Below are positions 40,754-50,266 of a stretch of 64,000 nucleotides of DNA, piece by piece. The notes beneath the pieces are model-generated. The model was not told the origin of the DNA and made no database searches. It saw only the letters and a program-made list of their open reading frames with translations. How positions within the stretch are numbered: position 1 is the first letter of the stretch; each line of letters begins with the position of its first letter. This stretch comes from Bryobacteraceae bacterium (GTDB taxonomy: Bacteria; Acidobacteriota; Terriglobia; Bryobacterales; Bryobacteraceae): assembly GCA_030041495.1 (NCBI GenBank), contig JASHNT010000124.1, forward strand, positions 1 through 64,000, read 5' to 3'. The position numbers and the translations under genes were made by a program.

Positions 40754-42429
40754 TGAATGGCGATGTCGACCCAGTTGCTGAGCACGCCCCCACCCATGTC
40801 AAGATACACCGGAACCGCGTTGCCACGGGGAACGTTGGAGGGGATCGGGACGTTGATCTGATACAGGCCGACGGACCCGGGAGTTAGTCCGGCATAGGCG
40901 GGCGTGACGTTGATTCCGGTGCCGGGAAGAATCTCCTGGCCGATCACGACCTGGGCGGGAGGGATCTGGCCGGCGGGCGAGGGCTGGCCATCGGTGGCAG
41001 GCGGATTGGTTTGGCCGAGTCCCAACGCGTAGAAGACCACGGTATCGACTCCGGCTTGCGCGGGGCGGCTGGGGATTCCAGGGGTGGTGGGAATGGCGAA
41101 AGTGACATTGTCGCTCAGCAGGGCGATGCCGTAGTCATCGATGCCCAGCGGGAGCAGGCGAGGAACGGCGGATTGAACGTTGATGCTGACGCTGTTGCCG
41201 GTTTGACCATCACGCTGGACTTGAACCACCGCGGCGCCGGGGGAAGTTTCGTACGGGATGACCAAGTTGAGCTGGCCGGGCGAAGCGTAGTAAATGGGCG
41301 CGGGGGTGCCGTTGACGGTGACAGACGCGGAGCCGAGCGAGTCGCCGAGAGGGAGCGATTGCGCTTGCGTGATGCTGTCGCTGAGTTGTTCGCCGAACAG
41401 CGCGACGATGCCGCCGGGCGCGAGGGGATCTCCGACGGTGAACAACGCGTTATCGAGGACGCCTTGATAGTAGGCGACGGGCGGGCCGGGGGTGAGCACG
41501 TCAAGCTCAATGGGGATGGTGACGGAGGCGTTGGCGGCGTTGGTCACGACGGTGATGTCTGCCTGATAGGGGCCGGGGGTCATCGAGCCGGGGTTCGCGG
41601 TGAAGGAGACGACATTGCCCTGGATGGATTCGGTGAGCCAGGAAGGCGGCGCCGGGGTGGGCGTGCCGGACGGCGCGGGCACAATCGATAAAGTGCCTTC
41701 GCCCAAGTTGGAAAGAGCCACGGCTTGAGTTGCCGCGGCCCCGCCGGGAGCCAAGCGGAATGTGAGGGACGTGGGCGACGCCGAGACAATGGGCTGCGTA
41801 GTCACGTGAATCGTGATCGCAATGGTCTTGTTATCGGCTGCCGAAGCGGAGCCGGAGGTAATCACGGAGCAAGGATAGTCGCCGGCAGGCGTTCCGGCAG
41901 GCGCGGTCGCGGTAATGCTGGTGGCGAAAACCGGAGACAGGAAAGGTCCTCCGTAGGAGATGATCGAGAGACTCGGGCCGGAGGTCGGATTTTTCGCGGT
42001 AGCGATCAGGTAAGCAGCGGTGCCGAACAAAGTGGAAGCGGACCCTCCGGGTGCAACGTAGAAATCGAGCGAATCGGGAACGGGGCTGCCGACTTGAACG
42101 GTGACAGTGATGTTCTGCGGAGCGTCGATGGCCCCGGGATCGGAGACGGTCACGATGCCGGTGTAGGGGCCGTTGGCGAGAGAGGAGGTCGCAAGAGCGA
42201 TCTGGATGGAGTTCGATGCGGAGACGGTGGCGTTGATCCAAGAAACGTTGGCGGATACGGAAAGCGATAGCGTTCCCGAGCCGATGTTGGTGGCGGCATC
42301 GGATTGCGTAGGTCCGTTCTGGCCCGCCGCGATATAGATAGGTCCGATCGAGGAGCTAGCCAGGCGCAGTTCGGGTGCAGCGGCAAAAAGAGCGCTGCTT
42401 AACGAAAGGAGGATTACAACGAGTTTCAT
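40750..42429 (-). CDS. secreted BACON/Ig-repeat protein with TIGR03437 C-terminus
   Basis: 559 residues with a signal peptide (MKLVVILLSLSSALFAA). About three BACON/Ig-like repeats follow ('GSGTLSLSVSANVSWINATV', 'NLGEGTLSIVPAPSG'). The last 215 residues match the TIGR03437 domain: 'APGGIVALFGEQLSDSITQA', 'VNGTPAPIYYASPGQLNLVI' and 'LTPGSVGLYQINVPIPSNVP'. That domain is strongly associated with Solibacter relatives. Extracellular; role unknown. Confidence 0.9.
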   Translation of the reverse strand: MKLVVILLSLSSALFAAAPELRLASSSIGPIYIAAGQNGPTQSDAATNIGSGTLSLSVSANVSWINATVSASNSIQIALATSSLANGPYTGIVTVSDPGAIDAPQNITVTVQVGSPVPDSLDFYVAPGGSASTLFGTAAYLIATAKNPTSGPSLSIISYGGPFLSPVFATSITATAPAGTPAGDYPCSVITSGSASAADNKTIAITIHVTTQPIVSASPTSLTFRLAPGGAAATQAVALSNLGEGTLSIVPAPSGTPTPAPPSWLTESIQGNVVSFTANPGSMTPGPYQADITVVTNAANASVTIPIELDVLTPGPPVAYYQGVLDNALFTVGDPLAPGGIVALFGEQLSDSITQAQSLPLGDSLGSASVTVNGTPAPIYYASPGQLNLVIPYETSPGAAVVQVQRDGQTGNSVSINVQSAVPRLLPLGIDDYGIALLSDNVTFAIPTTPGIPSRPAQAGVDTVVFYALGLGQTNPPATDGQPSPAGQIPPAQVVIGQEILPGTGINVTPAYAGLTPGSVGLYQINVPIPSNVPRGNAVPVYLDMGGGVLSNWVDIAIQ

Positions 42430-42520
42430 CGAAAATGTTTTAGCACTCCGGCTGCCACCTGGGAAGGAATGAAATCATAAAGATAAACCTCGATCGCACT
42501 GCCGGGCGCCGATTCGTTTC

Positions 42521-42536
42521 GCCACAAGCCTGTGGC
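42521..42536. repeat. short perfect inverted repeat
   Basis: GCCACA-AGCC-TGTGGC in the 130-bp gap between the lipoprotein gene and the TIGR03437 gene. No T-tract on either side. Confidence 0.45.
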
Positions 42537-42559
42537 GGGGAGGAACAGGCATCGCCGGT

Positions 42560-43018
42560 TTAGGGCGCGGGCGCAGGCGACGTGATATCGAAATCGGCGC
42601 GCAGGAACTGCCAGTCCGGCATCTCGTAGGCTTTGAGATTCGTCGCGCCGGTGGCCTCGACGTCATGATCTTCGTCCGGGCCAAGGGCGGGAATTTTGGC
42701 GTCGAATTCAGTGACAGAAGGTTGGTCCGGTTTGGCCACGCTGGTGACGATGCGGACATGGACGCCCAGCTCTTCCAGATCCGCGTCGGAATGATTGATT
42801 GCGGTGAATTTGATCTTGACCTTGTCGCCCGATTCGAGGGCGAGGCGGAAACCCGCCAGCTCAATAAATTTCGCCAAAGGGTTTTTGCTGGATGTGGTGG
42901 CGGAGCCGGGGCCGAAGGGCGAAGCGGTCGCGGCGGGGTTTGTTGGGGGGGCCGGAGAGGAGCACGCGGCCAGGAGGAGCAGGCTCGCCAGGAGCGCGGA
43001 GATTGGGATGCGGCGCAT
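42560..43018 (-). CDS. putative lipoprotein
   Basis: 152 residues. Signal peptide with a good lipobox (LLLLAAC, then SSPAPP), a Pro/Ala/Ser-rich linker to about residue 45, and a beta-rich domain ('KVKIKFTAINHSDADLEELG') with an immunoglobulin-like or FxLYD-like feel. It is divergent from the beta-CASP gene with about 45 bp between the starts. Confidence 0.8.
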   Translation of the reverse strand: MRRIPISALLASLLLLAACSSPAPPTNPAATASPFGPGSATTSSKNPLAKFIELAGFRLALESGDKVKIKFTAINHSDADLEELGVHVRIVTSVAKPDQPSVTEFDAKIPALGPDEDHDVEATGATNLKAYEMPDWQFLRADFDITSPAPAP

Positions 43019-43063
43019 GACTAACAGAATAATACCGAAGGCATCGTATAGTGATTAGAGTCC

Positions 43064-44461
43064 ATGAAACTCACATTCTGGGGCGCGGCGCGAACCGTCA
43101 CCGGTTCGATGCATCATGTGGAAGCAGCGGGCAAGCGGCTATTACTCGACTGCGGATTGTATCAAGGACGGCGTGCGGAGGCGTTCGACCGCAACCGCCA
43201 TTTTCCTTTTCCGGTTTCGAGCATCGATCACGTGATCTTGTCGCATGCGCACATCGATCACAGCGGGAATTTGCCGACGCTGGTCCGCAACGGATACAGG
43301 GGGCCGATTCACACTAGCCCGGCGACGATCGATCTTTGCCTGGCGATGCTGGCCGATTCGGCGTTCCTGCAGGAGAAGGACGTCGAATTCTGCAACCGGC
43401 GCAGGGACCAGCGGCGAAGAATCGGGCGTGACGATTCCGAATGCACGCCTCTGTACACCATAGATGATGCCGAAAAAACCTTTCCGCTCTTTGAAGCCGT
43501 GCCTCTGGACGCGGACAAGCAAGTGGCGGAAGGGCTGCGGTACCGGACCTACGACGCGGGGCACATGCTGGGCTCGACCGCGATCGAACTGGAAGCGGAT
43601 GGAGTCAGGCTGGCGTTTTCGGGAGACGTGGGGCGGCCCGGATTGCCGATCATCCGCGATCCGGAGAAGCTGGATCCGGTGAACTACCTGATCATGGAGA
43701 GCACTTACGGCGACCGGTTTCATCGCAAGCTGGAGCATGTGGCGGAGAAGCTGGCGGATGTGGTGAACCGGACCGCGGGCCGCGGCGGCAAGATTATCGT
43801 GCCGAGCTTCGCGGTGGGGCGCACACAACAACTGGTGCTGGTGCTACATGAGCTGATCGACGCGAACCGCATTCCCCCGATTCCGATTTTCGTGGACAGT
43901 CCGCTGGCGGTGAACGCGACCGAGGTTTTCCGCAAACATCCGGAATGCTACGACGAGGAGGCTCGCAAATTCCTGACGGAGGGCGAAGATCCGTTCGGAT
44001 TCTACCGGCTGAAGTATGTGCGCGAAGTGAGCGATTCCAAGGCGCTCAACGATCTGCACGGGCCGTTCCTGGTGATTTCGGCATCGGGAATGTGCGAAGC
44101 GGGGCGCATTCTGCATCATCTGCGCAACAACATCAGCGACCCGCGCAACACAGTTCTGATCACGGGCTTCCAGGCGGAGCACACGCTGGGGCGCAAGATT
44201 CTAGATGGGTGGCAGGAAGTGCCGATTTTCGGTGAGCCGGTGACGGTGCGCGCGGAGGTGGTGTCGCTGGATGAATTGAGCGGTCATGCGGACCAACGCG
44301 AATTGATCGAGTGGATGCGGCCGATCGCGCATGGGCTCAAGAAAGTGTTCCTGGTGCACGGCGAAGTTCATTCGGCAGAAGTGCTGGCCCAGGTGATCAC
44401 GAAAGAGTACGGTATAGAGGTGACGATCCCGGCTCGCGGCGAGAGCTTTGAGCTGAAGTGA
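43064..44461 (+). CDS. metallo-beta-lactamase/beta-CASP RNA nuclease
   Basis: 465 residues. The N-terminus 'MKLTFWGAARTVTGSMHHVE' and HAHIDHSG (motif II HxHxDH), 'DAGHMLGSTAIEL', 'FSGDVGRPGLPII', then beta-CASP motifs ('ILVISASGMCEAGRILHHL' as seen in FLVISASGMCEAGR) and 'LSGHADQREL' place it in the CPSF/RNase-J-like exonuclease family. Cytosolic RNA processing is the family role. argH follows after 13 nt, possibly co-transcribed. Confidence 0.92.
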   Translation: MKLTFWGAARTVTGSMHHVEAAGKRLLLDCGLYQGRRAEAFDRNRHFPFPVSSIDHVILSHAHIDHSGNLPTLVRNGYRGPIHTSPATIDLCLAMLADSAFLQEKDVEFCNRRRDQRRRIGRDDSECTPLYTIDDAEKTFPLFEAVPLDADKQVAEGLRYRTYDAGHMLGSTAIELEADGVRLAFSGDVGRPGLPIIRDPEKLDPVNYLIMESTYGDRFHRKLEHVAEKLADVVNRTAGRGGKIIVPSFAVGRTQQLVLVLHELIDANRIPPIPIFVDSPLAVNATEVFRKHPECYDEEARKFLTEGEDPFGFYRLKYVREVSDSKALNDLHGPFLVISASGMCEAGRILHHLRNNISDPRNTVLITGFQAEHTLGRKILDGWQEVPIFGEPVTVRAEVVSLDELSGHADQRELIEWMRPIAHGLKKVFLVHGEVHSAEVLAQVITKEYGIEVTIPARGESFELK

Positions 44462-44474
44462 GTTGAAGTAAGCG

Positions 44475-45914
44475 ATGGCAGAGCGATTCCCCGCCCCGGT
44501 TTACGCGGAAACGGTGCTCGAGCCGAATTTCGAGCACGCCAAGCTGCACTTTCTCGAGGCGTTGATTCAGATTCATTACGCCCACACGCTGATGCTGGCC
44601 AAGCAGGGGATCCTGACGCCGAAGGATATGCGGGCACTGCTGGAGGCTCTGGGGGGGCTGCATCCGAAACGCATCCAGGCGGCGCGCTTCGACGGCTCCT
44701 GCGAGGACCTGTTCTATTTCATCGAGGCGATGCTGGAGGACTCCTGCGGGCGGGAGATCGCGGGGAAGCTGCACACGGCGCGGAGCCGCAACGACATCGC
44801 GGTGACGTTGTACCGCATGACGGCTCGCGCGGAATTGCTGGAGGCGGCGCGAGGGATTCTGGAGCTGCGCGCGGCTGTGCTCGATCTTGCGGGGGCGCAT
44901 CTGGAAACGGTGATGCCGGCGCACACGCATACGCAGCCGGCGCAACCCACCACGCTGGGACATTATCTACTGGGCGCGTGCGAATTTTTAGGCCGCGATG
45001 CGGAGCGCATGCGCGGCGCGTTCGCACGGATGAATGTATGTCCGATGGGCGCCGCCGCTCTCACCACGACGGGATTTCCGATCGACCGGGAGATGATGGC
45101 GCACCTGTTGGGATTCGACGGGATAGCGGAGAATTCGTACGGGGCGATCGCGGCGATCGACTACATCACGGAGGCGGCCGCGGCGGCCGCGGTCGCGATG
45201 GTGAACCTGGGCAAGCTGATCCAGGACCTGCTGCTGTGGTCGACGCGCGAGTTCGGATACCTGCGCATTTCGGACGGGTTCGTGCAATCGTCGAGCATCA
45301 TGCCGCAGAAGCGCAATCCGGTGGCGCTGGAGCACACGCGAATTCTGGCCAGCCGCGCGCTGGGCCAAGCGCAGGCGGTGCTGACGTGCGCACACAACAC
45401 TCCGTTCGGCGACATCAACGATAGCGAAGACGATTTGCAGCCGCTGGTGACGGCGATGTTCGCGAGCGCGGGGAGGGCTCTGCGGCTGCTGGCCGGGGCA
45501 ATGAAGACGGCGGAAGTGGACCGGGAGCGAATGCGGCATCGCGCCGGACGCGAGTTCTTGACCGTGACGGAGTTGGCCGATACGCTGGTGCGGCGCGAAG
45601 GGATGAGTTTTCGCGAGGCGCACGACGTGGTGGCTAAGGCAGTCGAGGCGTCGGCGGACGATTCGGCCGAAGAGATCGCGGCGGCGATCAAGCGGCTGCG
45701 GCCGCATCTGAAGATGAAGACCGCGGAGATCGTGAAAGCGCTGGACGCGGAGAATTTCGTGCGCGTCCGCAAGGTGACGGGAGGGCCCGCGCCGGAACGC
45801 ACGGCGGAGTCGCTCAAGAAGGCTCGCGCGATGGAGCGGGAGATGCTGGCGTGGGTGGAAGAAAAGTCGGCGATGATCGAGGAGGCGCGGAAGGGGCTGA
45901 CAGTACGGCTTTGA
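44475..45914 (+). CDS. argH: argininosuccinate lyase
   Basis: 479 residues. The fumarase/lyase superfamily signature appears as 'SSIMPQKRNPVALEH', and the N-terminal 'GKLHTARSRNDIAVTLYRMT' and 'MPAHTHTQPAQPTTLGHYLL' carry the catalytic His region. It cleaves argininosuccinate to arginine and fumarate. The first helix region is somewhat shorter than in E. coli ArgH, but all active-site blocks are present. An unrelated ATPase gene begins 6 nt later. Confidence 0.92.
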   Translation: MAERFPAPVYAETVLEPNFEHAKLHFLEALIQIHYAHTLMLAKQGILTPKDMRALLEALGGLHPKRIQAARFDGSCEDLFYFIEAMLEDSCGREIAGKLHTARSRNDIAVTLYRMTARAELLEAARGILELRAAVLDLAGAHLETVMPAHTHTQPAQPTTLGHYLLGACEFLGRDAERMRGAFARMNVCPMGAAALTTTGFPIDREMMAHLLGFDGIAENSYGAIAAIDYITEAAAAAAVAMVNLGKLIQDLLLWSTREFGYLRISDGFVQSSSIMPQKRNPVALEHTRILASRALGQAQAVLTCAHNTPFGDINDSEDDLQPLVTAMFASAGRALRLLAGAMKTAEVDRERMRHRAGREFLTVTELADTLVRREGMSFREAHDVVAKAVEASADDSAEEIAAAIKRLRPHLKMKTAEIVKALDAENFVRVRKVTGGPAPERTAESLKKARAMEREMLAWVEEKSAMIEEARKGLTVRL

Positions 45915-45920
45915 GGGACT

Positions 45921-47684
45921 ATGGCCCCTCCCCGGATCGCGGTAACATCGTCCAAAGTGCTTACCAACCTTCGCGTCAAGAATTTCAAGCGTCTCGGGGA
46001 CGTCGAAATCGAACTCGGCCGCGCGGTGGTCTTCGTGGGGCCGAACAACTCCGGCAAGACCACAGCGCTTCAGGCCCTGGCTCTTTGGGAAACGGGGCTG
46101 CGGAAGTGGCTCGAGAAGAGATCCGCGAGGAGCGCCCCCGAAAAACGGCCTGGTGTAACAATCAACCGCCGGGATCTGATCGCTGTCCCGGTGCCCGATG
46201 CAAACCTCTTATGGAGGGACCTGCATGTCCGGACGATCCAGCGCAAGAATGGCGACCAAGAGACGAAGAACATACGGATTGATATCGTCGTCACCGGGAT
46301 CACGGACGGCCGATCCTGGGAATGTGGATTTGAATTCGACTATGCAAATGCCGAATCCTTCTATTGCCGTCCCCTGAGGAAGGGTGAGGAGGCGCAGGCA
46401 ACGAAGATGGCCGTCCCACCCCAAGCAGAGATGGTCAGAGTTGCCTTCCTGCCCCCAATGTCGGGCTTGGCCGCAACGGAGGACCGGCTCCACGATGGGG
46501 CCATAAGCGTCCGGATCGGAGAGGGCAGGACCGCTGAGGTCTTGCGAAATCTGTGCTTCCAAATCAGCTCCGAGCCAGATCAGAGCAAGTGGGACGCGCT
46601 GACGTCGCAGATCGAGACGCTGTTCGGAGTGAGTCTACTACGGCCCGAGTTCATTAAGGAGCGCGGGCAGATTACGATGGCCTATGAGGAAGGTGGAATC
46701 GAGTTGGATTTGGCCTCCTCCGGCCGTGGGCTGCAACAGACGCTTCTCCTGTTAGCGCACCTCTACGCTCATCCGGGTGCGACGCTCTTATTAGATGAAC
46801 CCGACGCGCACTTGGAGATTCTGCGCCAGCGCCAGATTTATCAACTCCTCACAGAAACCGCAGAGTCCCGGGGCTGCCAGGTTATTGCTGCCAGCCACTC
46901 AGAAGTGCTGCTCAACGAGGCCGCGGACCGCGACGTCGTGATCGCCTTCGTGGGAAGGCCGCATCGAATTGACGACCGGAAACAGCACGTACTGAAGTCG
47001 CTGCGCGCGATCGGATTCGAGCAGTACTACCAGGCCGAACAGATTGGATGGGTTCTGTACCTGGAGGGTTCCACGGATCTGGCAATCTTGCGCGCGTTCG
47101 CTGAGCGCTTGCACCATCCAGCCGCGGCAGCGCTTCAGCAGCCGTTCGTCTGCTATGTCGGGAACGTCCCTTCCAAAGCGCGCGAACATTTCTTTGGGTT
47201 GAGGGAAGCGAAGCCAGATCTGGTTGGTGTAGCCATCTTCGACGCCATTGACCAGGATCTGGACCAAGGCAGCCCTCTTTGTGAGCTGAAATGGAGCAGG
47301 CGGGAAATTGAGAACTATCTGTGTTATCCGCAGACGCTCATCGCTTACGCGGAAGCGGTCGACGAACAGCCTGGGCCGCTCTTTGAGCCCGCGCAGCGAG
47401 AACGGCAAAGGAAGGCTATGGAGGAATCGGTAGCAGAAGTTACGGCTGCATTGAAGACCTTAGGAAAGCCCGATCCGTTTGCGCCGGATGTGAAGGCCAG
47501 CGACGATTTCCTCGGACCGGTGTTCCAGCGCTATTTTCAGCGGTTGACGCTACCCAATCTCATGCAGAAGACAGACTTTCATAGCCTTGCGCATTTAGCG
47601 CGGCCAGAACTGATCGACCCCGAAGTAGCCCAGAAACTGAACCACATCCTGCGGGCCGCAGAAAAGGCTCTACCCGTCAAGTGA
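45921..47684 (+). CDS. OLD-family ATPase/TOPRIM nuclease
   Basis: 587 residues. ABC-type ATPase: Walker A 'VGPNNSGKTTAL', signature-like 'DLASSGRGLQQTLLLLAHLY', Walker B 'ATLLLDEPDAHLE' and switch His 'VIAASHSEVLL'. The C-terminal TOPRIM-like part has 'WVLYLEGSTDLAIL' and 'GVAIFDAIDQDLDQG'. No UvrD-like helicase gene is adjacent, so it is class 1 OLD rather than Gabija. Such nucleases act against phage or in plasmid interference. Base composition is less GC-skewed than argH, consistent with acquisition. Confidence 0.82.
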   Translation: MAPPRIAVTSSKVLTNLRVKNFKRLGDVEIELGRAVVFVGPNNSGKTTALQALALWETGLRKWLEKRSARSAPEKRPGVTINRRDLIAVPVPDANLLWRDLHVRTIQRKNGDQETKNIRIDIVVTGITDGRSWECGFEFDYANAESFYCRPLRKGEEAQATKMAVPPQAEMVRVAFLPPMSGLAATEDRLHDGAISVRIGEGRTAEVLRNLCFQISSEPDQSKWDALTSQIETLFGVSLLRPEFIKERGQITMAYEEGGIELDLASSGRGLQQTLLLLAHLYAHPGATLLLDEPDAHLEILRQRQIYQLLTETAESRGCQVIAASHSEVLLNEAADRDVVIAFVGRPHRIDDRKQHVLKSLRAIGFEQYYQAEQIGWVLYLEGSTDLAILRAFAERLHHPAAAALQQPFVCYVGNVPSKAREHFFGLREAKPDLVGVAIFDAIDQDLDQGSPLCELKWSRREIENYLCYPQTLIAYAEAVDEQPGPLFEPAQRERQRKAMEESVAEVTAALKTLGKPDPFAPDVKASDDFLGPVFQRYFQRLTLPNLMQKTDFHSLAHLARPELIDPEVAQKLNHILRAAEKALPVK

Positions 47685-47742
47685 GGAAAGCAGTGCGTTC
47701 CTCGCGGGCGAGCGGCTACTCTCGCGGCACTATACTAAGAGC

Positions 47743-48300
47743 ATGGCGACGACTACGGCACCCATGACCTCGCAACAATTCCTCGCCTTGCCGCAGCAAT
47801 ACGACGCGAACGGCAACCGGATCAAAGAGGAGCTGATTGCCGGGGAGATGGTCGCCATGGCCACGCCATCCCAGCTCCACGACATCGTCAGGGGTGAAAT
47901 CAACAACGCCCGGGCGGTGTATTTAGCGGCCCACGGCAAGGTGGTGAATCTTCGGGTCTACCCGGAGCCGGCGTTTCAAGTGACCGAAGAATCCGTGTTG
48001 GTACCCGACGTGAGCGTCGTCGCCGTGGCGCGGCTGCGCCGTCAGGGTGAACGCATCATCTCCGGCGCGCCGGAGATTGCCATCGAAGCGGTTTCGCCAA
48101 CCGATACCTACATCCACCTCAAGAGCAAAATCCGGGCTTACCTGGCGAACGGCTCAGGCGCGGTGTGGATCGCCTATCCGGAAGCAAAATCGGTCGAGGC
48201 GCACACGGCGCAGGGAGTGCGGGAGTTCTCCGGCGACGCCGTGATCGCGGACGAATTGCTGCCGGAGTTTTCCCAGCCCATCTCGGCGTTTTACGAATAG
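47743..48300 (+). CDS. Uma2-family (DUF820) endonuclease-like protein
   Basis: 185 residues with the restriction-endonuclease-like fold of Uma2 proteins: 'ELIAGEMVAMATPSQLHDIV', 'EESVLVPDVSVVA' (PD), 'GAPEIAIEAVSPTDTYIHLK' (ExV/ExxSP) and 'KIRAYLANGSGAVWIAYPEA'. Function in cells is unclear. One of two such genes in the window. Confidence 0.88.
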   Translation: MATTTAPMTSQQFLALPQQYDANGNRIKEELIAGEMVAMATPSQLHDIVRGEINNARAVYLAAHGKVVNLRVYPEPAFQVTEESVLVPDVSVVAVARLRRQGERIISGAPEIAIEAVSPTDTYIHLKSKIRAYLANGSGAVWIAYPEAKSVEAHTAQGVREFSGDAVIADELLPEFSQPISAFYE

Positions 48301-48301
48301 G

Positions 48302-48823
48302 ATGACAATGGCCCGCCCAACAGTGCAGTTGCTCACCGACGATCTGGTGGAGGCAGTGGTAGAGCAGGCCCGGCGGTCGCCACGGCGCCGGATGAATCAC
48401 AATTTCCACGCCGGCAACGAAGATAATCCGCATCGTTTCCTGAACGTTTTTCTGGAAGGATCGTACGTACAGCCGCACCGGCATCGAAGCAAGCCGAAAG
48501 CGGAGTCGTTTATCGTGCTGCGCGGACATATGGCCGCCTTTGTTTTCGACGACAACGGCGCAGTTGTCTCCGGTCACATCCTCGGCCCGGAGGGGTTTAG
48601 CGGGAAGGCACCGGCCGGCGTCACGTCCACGGTTGCCGCGCACGGTATCGATCTGGCTCCCGGCCTGTGGCACACTGTCGCGGCGCTCACACCGGTCGCC
48701 GTCTGTTATGAGGTGAAACCGGGGCCATGGGAAGCGTCGACAGACAAAGAAATGGCGCCTTGGGCGCCCGCCGAAGGATCTCCAGAAGCAGCGGAATATC
48801 TTCGCAATTTGCTGCAGCCATAA
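48302..48823 (+). CDS. WbuC-family cupin metalloprotein
   Basis: 173 residues. 'RRRMNHNFHAGNEDNPHRFL' and 'GSYVQPHRHRSKPKAESFIV' are characteristic of WbuC-type cupins; metal ligands probably come from HxH and Glu of 'QPHRHRSKPKAE' and the His of 'GLWHTVAA'. Elsewhere WbuC lies in surface polysaccharide clusters, but no such genes are here. It starts 1 nt after the Uma2 gene stop. Confidence 0.85.
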   Translation: MTMARPTVQLLTDDLVEAVVEQARRSPRRRMNHNFHAGNEDNPHRFLNVFLEGSYVQPHRHRSKPKAESFIVLRGHMAAFVFDDNGAVVSGHILGPEGFSGKAPAGVTSTVAAHGIDLAPGLWHTVAALTPVAVCYEVKPGPWEASTDKEMAPWAPAEGSPEAAEYLRNLLQP

Positions 48824-48937
48824 TCGTGGGAACGCCTTTCGACGGCGGGTCGCCCAAAAGCGGGAGCCGGCCATCGATGTCCAAAGGAAGTACGTCCTTT
48901 ACTTCCAATTAAATAAGATGCTAACCTCAGTTCTTGC

Positions 48938-50242
48938 ATGCGAACGGTCGACCTGATCCATCGGAAGAGGGACGGTGAAGAACTGTCCGTAGAAGAAATC
49001 GCCTATCTCGTAGACGGCTACACGAACGGCGGCATCCCGGATTACCAGATGTCGGCGTTCTTGATGGCTGTCTTTTTCTCCGGGATGACAGACCGGGAAG
49101 TGAGCGCTTTAACGGACCGCATGGTGGCGTCCGGAGCGAGCGTGGATCTTTCGGATCTGCCGGGAGTAAAGGTGGACAAGCACTCCACCGGAGGAGTAGG
49201 CGACAAGACCAGCTTGATCGCGGCGCCGCTGGCCGCCGCGGCGGGCGTGACCATCCCCATGATCTCGGGGAGGGCGCTGGGGCACACCGGCGGCACGCTG
49301 GATAAGCTGGAATCCATTCCCGGATTCCGCACGGGCTTGAGCATCGAGGAATTCCGGGAGCAACTGGGCAAACACCAACTGGGGTTCATCGGCCAGAGCC
49401 AGGAAGTCGCGCCCGCAGACGGGAAGGTTTATGCGCTGCGCGATGCGACGGCAACGGTCGAATCGATCCCGCTGATCGCGTCGTCCATCATGTCCAAGAA
49501 ACTGGCGATGGGGCTGGACGCGCTGGTGCTGGACGTGAAGGTGGGCAGCGGAGCCTTCATGAAGAAGCAGGTGGACGCGCGCAGGCTGGCGCAGATGATG
49601 GTGGGGATCGGGCGCAGAGTGGACAAGCGGGTGCAGGCTCTGATAACCGACATGAACCAGCCGCTGGGCTACGCCATCGGCAACGCGCTGGAAGTGATGG
49701 AAGTGTCGCAGACCCTACAAAACGCCGGGCCGGCGGACCTGACGCAGCTATCGCTGGAGCTGGCGGCGCGGATGATTCACCTGGGCAAGAAAGCCGCGAG
49801 CATCGAAGAAGCGCGGGAAGTGGCGCAGAGCAAGCTGCTGGACGGCTCGGGCTACCGCAAGCTGAAAGAAGTGATCGGGGCGCAGGGCGGCAATCCGCAG
49901 GTGCTGGACCGGTTTGAGCTGCTGCCGAATGCGACCGGCGCGCGCGAGATCAGTTCGCCGCGCGCGGGCTATGTGAGCGCGATCGACGCCGAATACATCG
50001 GGCTGGCGTCGGCCATGATCGGAGCCGGACGCGACACGAAGGAGGACGTGATCGATCCGGCGGTCGGGGTGATTCTCGAAGTGAAGATCGGCCAGAAGGT
50101 GGATGCGGGCGCGGTGCTGTGCCGCCTGTATTACACCAATGAAGAGCACGTGGAAGAGGCCGCGCAACTGGTCGAGGATGCATTCCGAATTTCCTCCACC
50201 GCTCCCGAGGAGCGGGCCTTGATTTTAGAAGTCGTCGGATAA
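48938..50242 (+). CDS. pdp: pyrimidine-nucleoside (thymidine) phosphorylase
   Basis: 434 residues. 'KVDKHSTGGVGDKTSLIAAP' is the phosphate-binding block, 'MISGRALGHTGGTLDKLESI' the family signature, and 'LDALVLDVKVGSGAFMKK' the substrate region. It releases the base and ribose- or deoxyribose-1-phosphate. First gene of a nucleoside-salvage operon with nupC and a purine nucleoside phosphorylase. A short AT-rich stretch at 48900-48920 may hold its promoter. Confidence 0.93.
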   Translation: MRTVDLIHRKRDGEELSVEEIAYLVDGYTNGGIPDYQMSAFLMAVFFSGMTDREVSALTDRMVASGASVDLSDLPGVKVDKHSTGGVGDKTSLIAAPLAAAAGVTIPMISGRALGHTGGTLDKLESIPGFRTGLSIEEFREQLGKHQLGFIGQSQEVAPADGKVYALRDATATVESIPLIASSIMSKKLAMGLDALVLDVKVGSGAFMKKQVDARRLAQMMVGIGRRVDKRVQALITDMNQPLGYAIGNALEVMEVSQTLQNAGPADLTQLSLELAARMIHLGKKAASIEEAREVAQSKLLDGSGYRKLKEVIGAQGGNPQVLDRFELLPNATGAREISSPRAGYVSAIDAEYIGLASAMIGAGRDTKEDVIDPAVGVILEVKIGQKVDAGAVLCRLYYTNEEHVEEAAQLVEDAFRISSTAPEERALILEVVG

Positions 50243-50266
50243 AAGGGGCCGTATCGCGCCAGCGCG

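Noticed and set aside
45921-47684. Gabija system call for the OLD-type gene
   Set aside because: Gabija needs a GajB (UvrD-like) helicase next to GajA; the next gene is a Uma2 protein.
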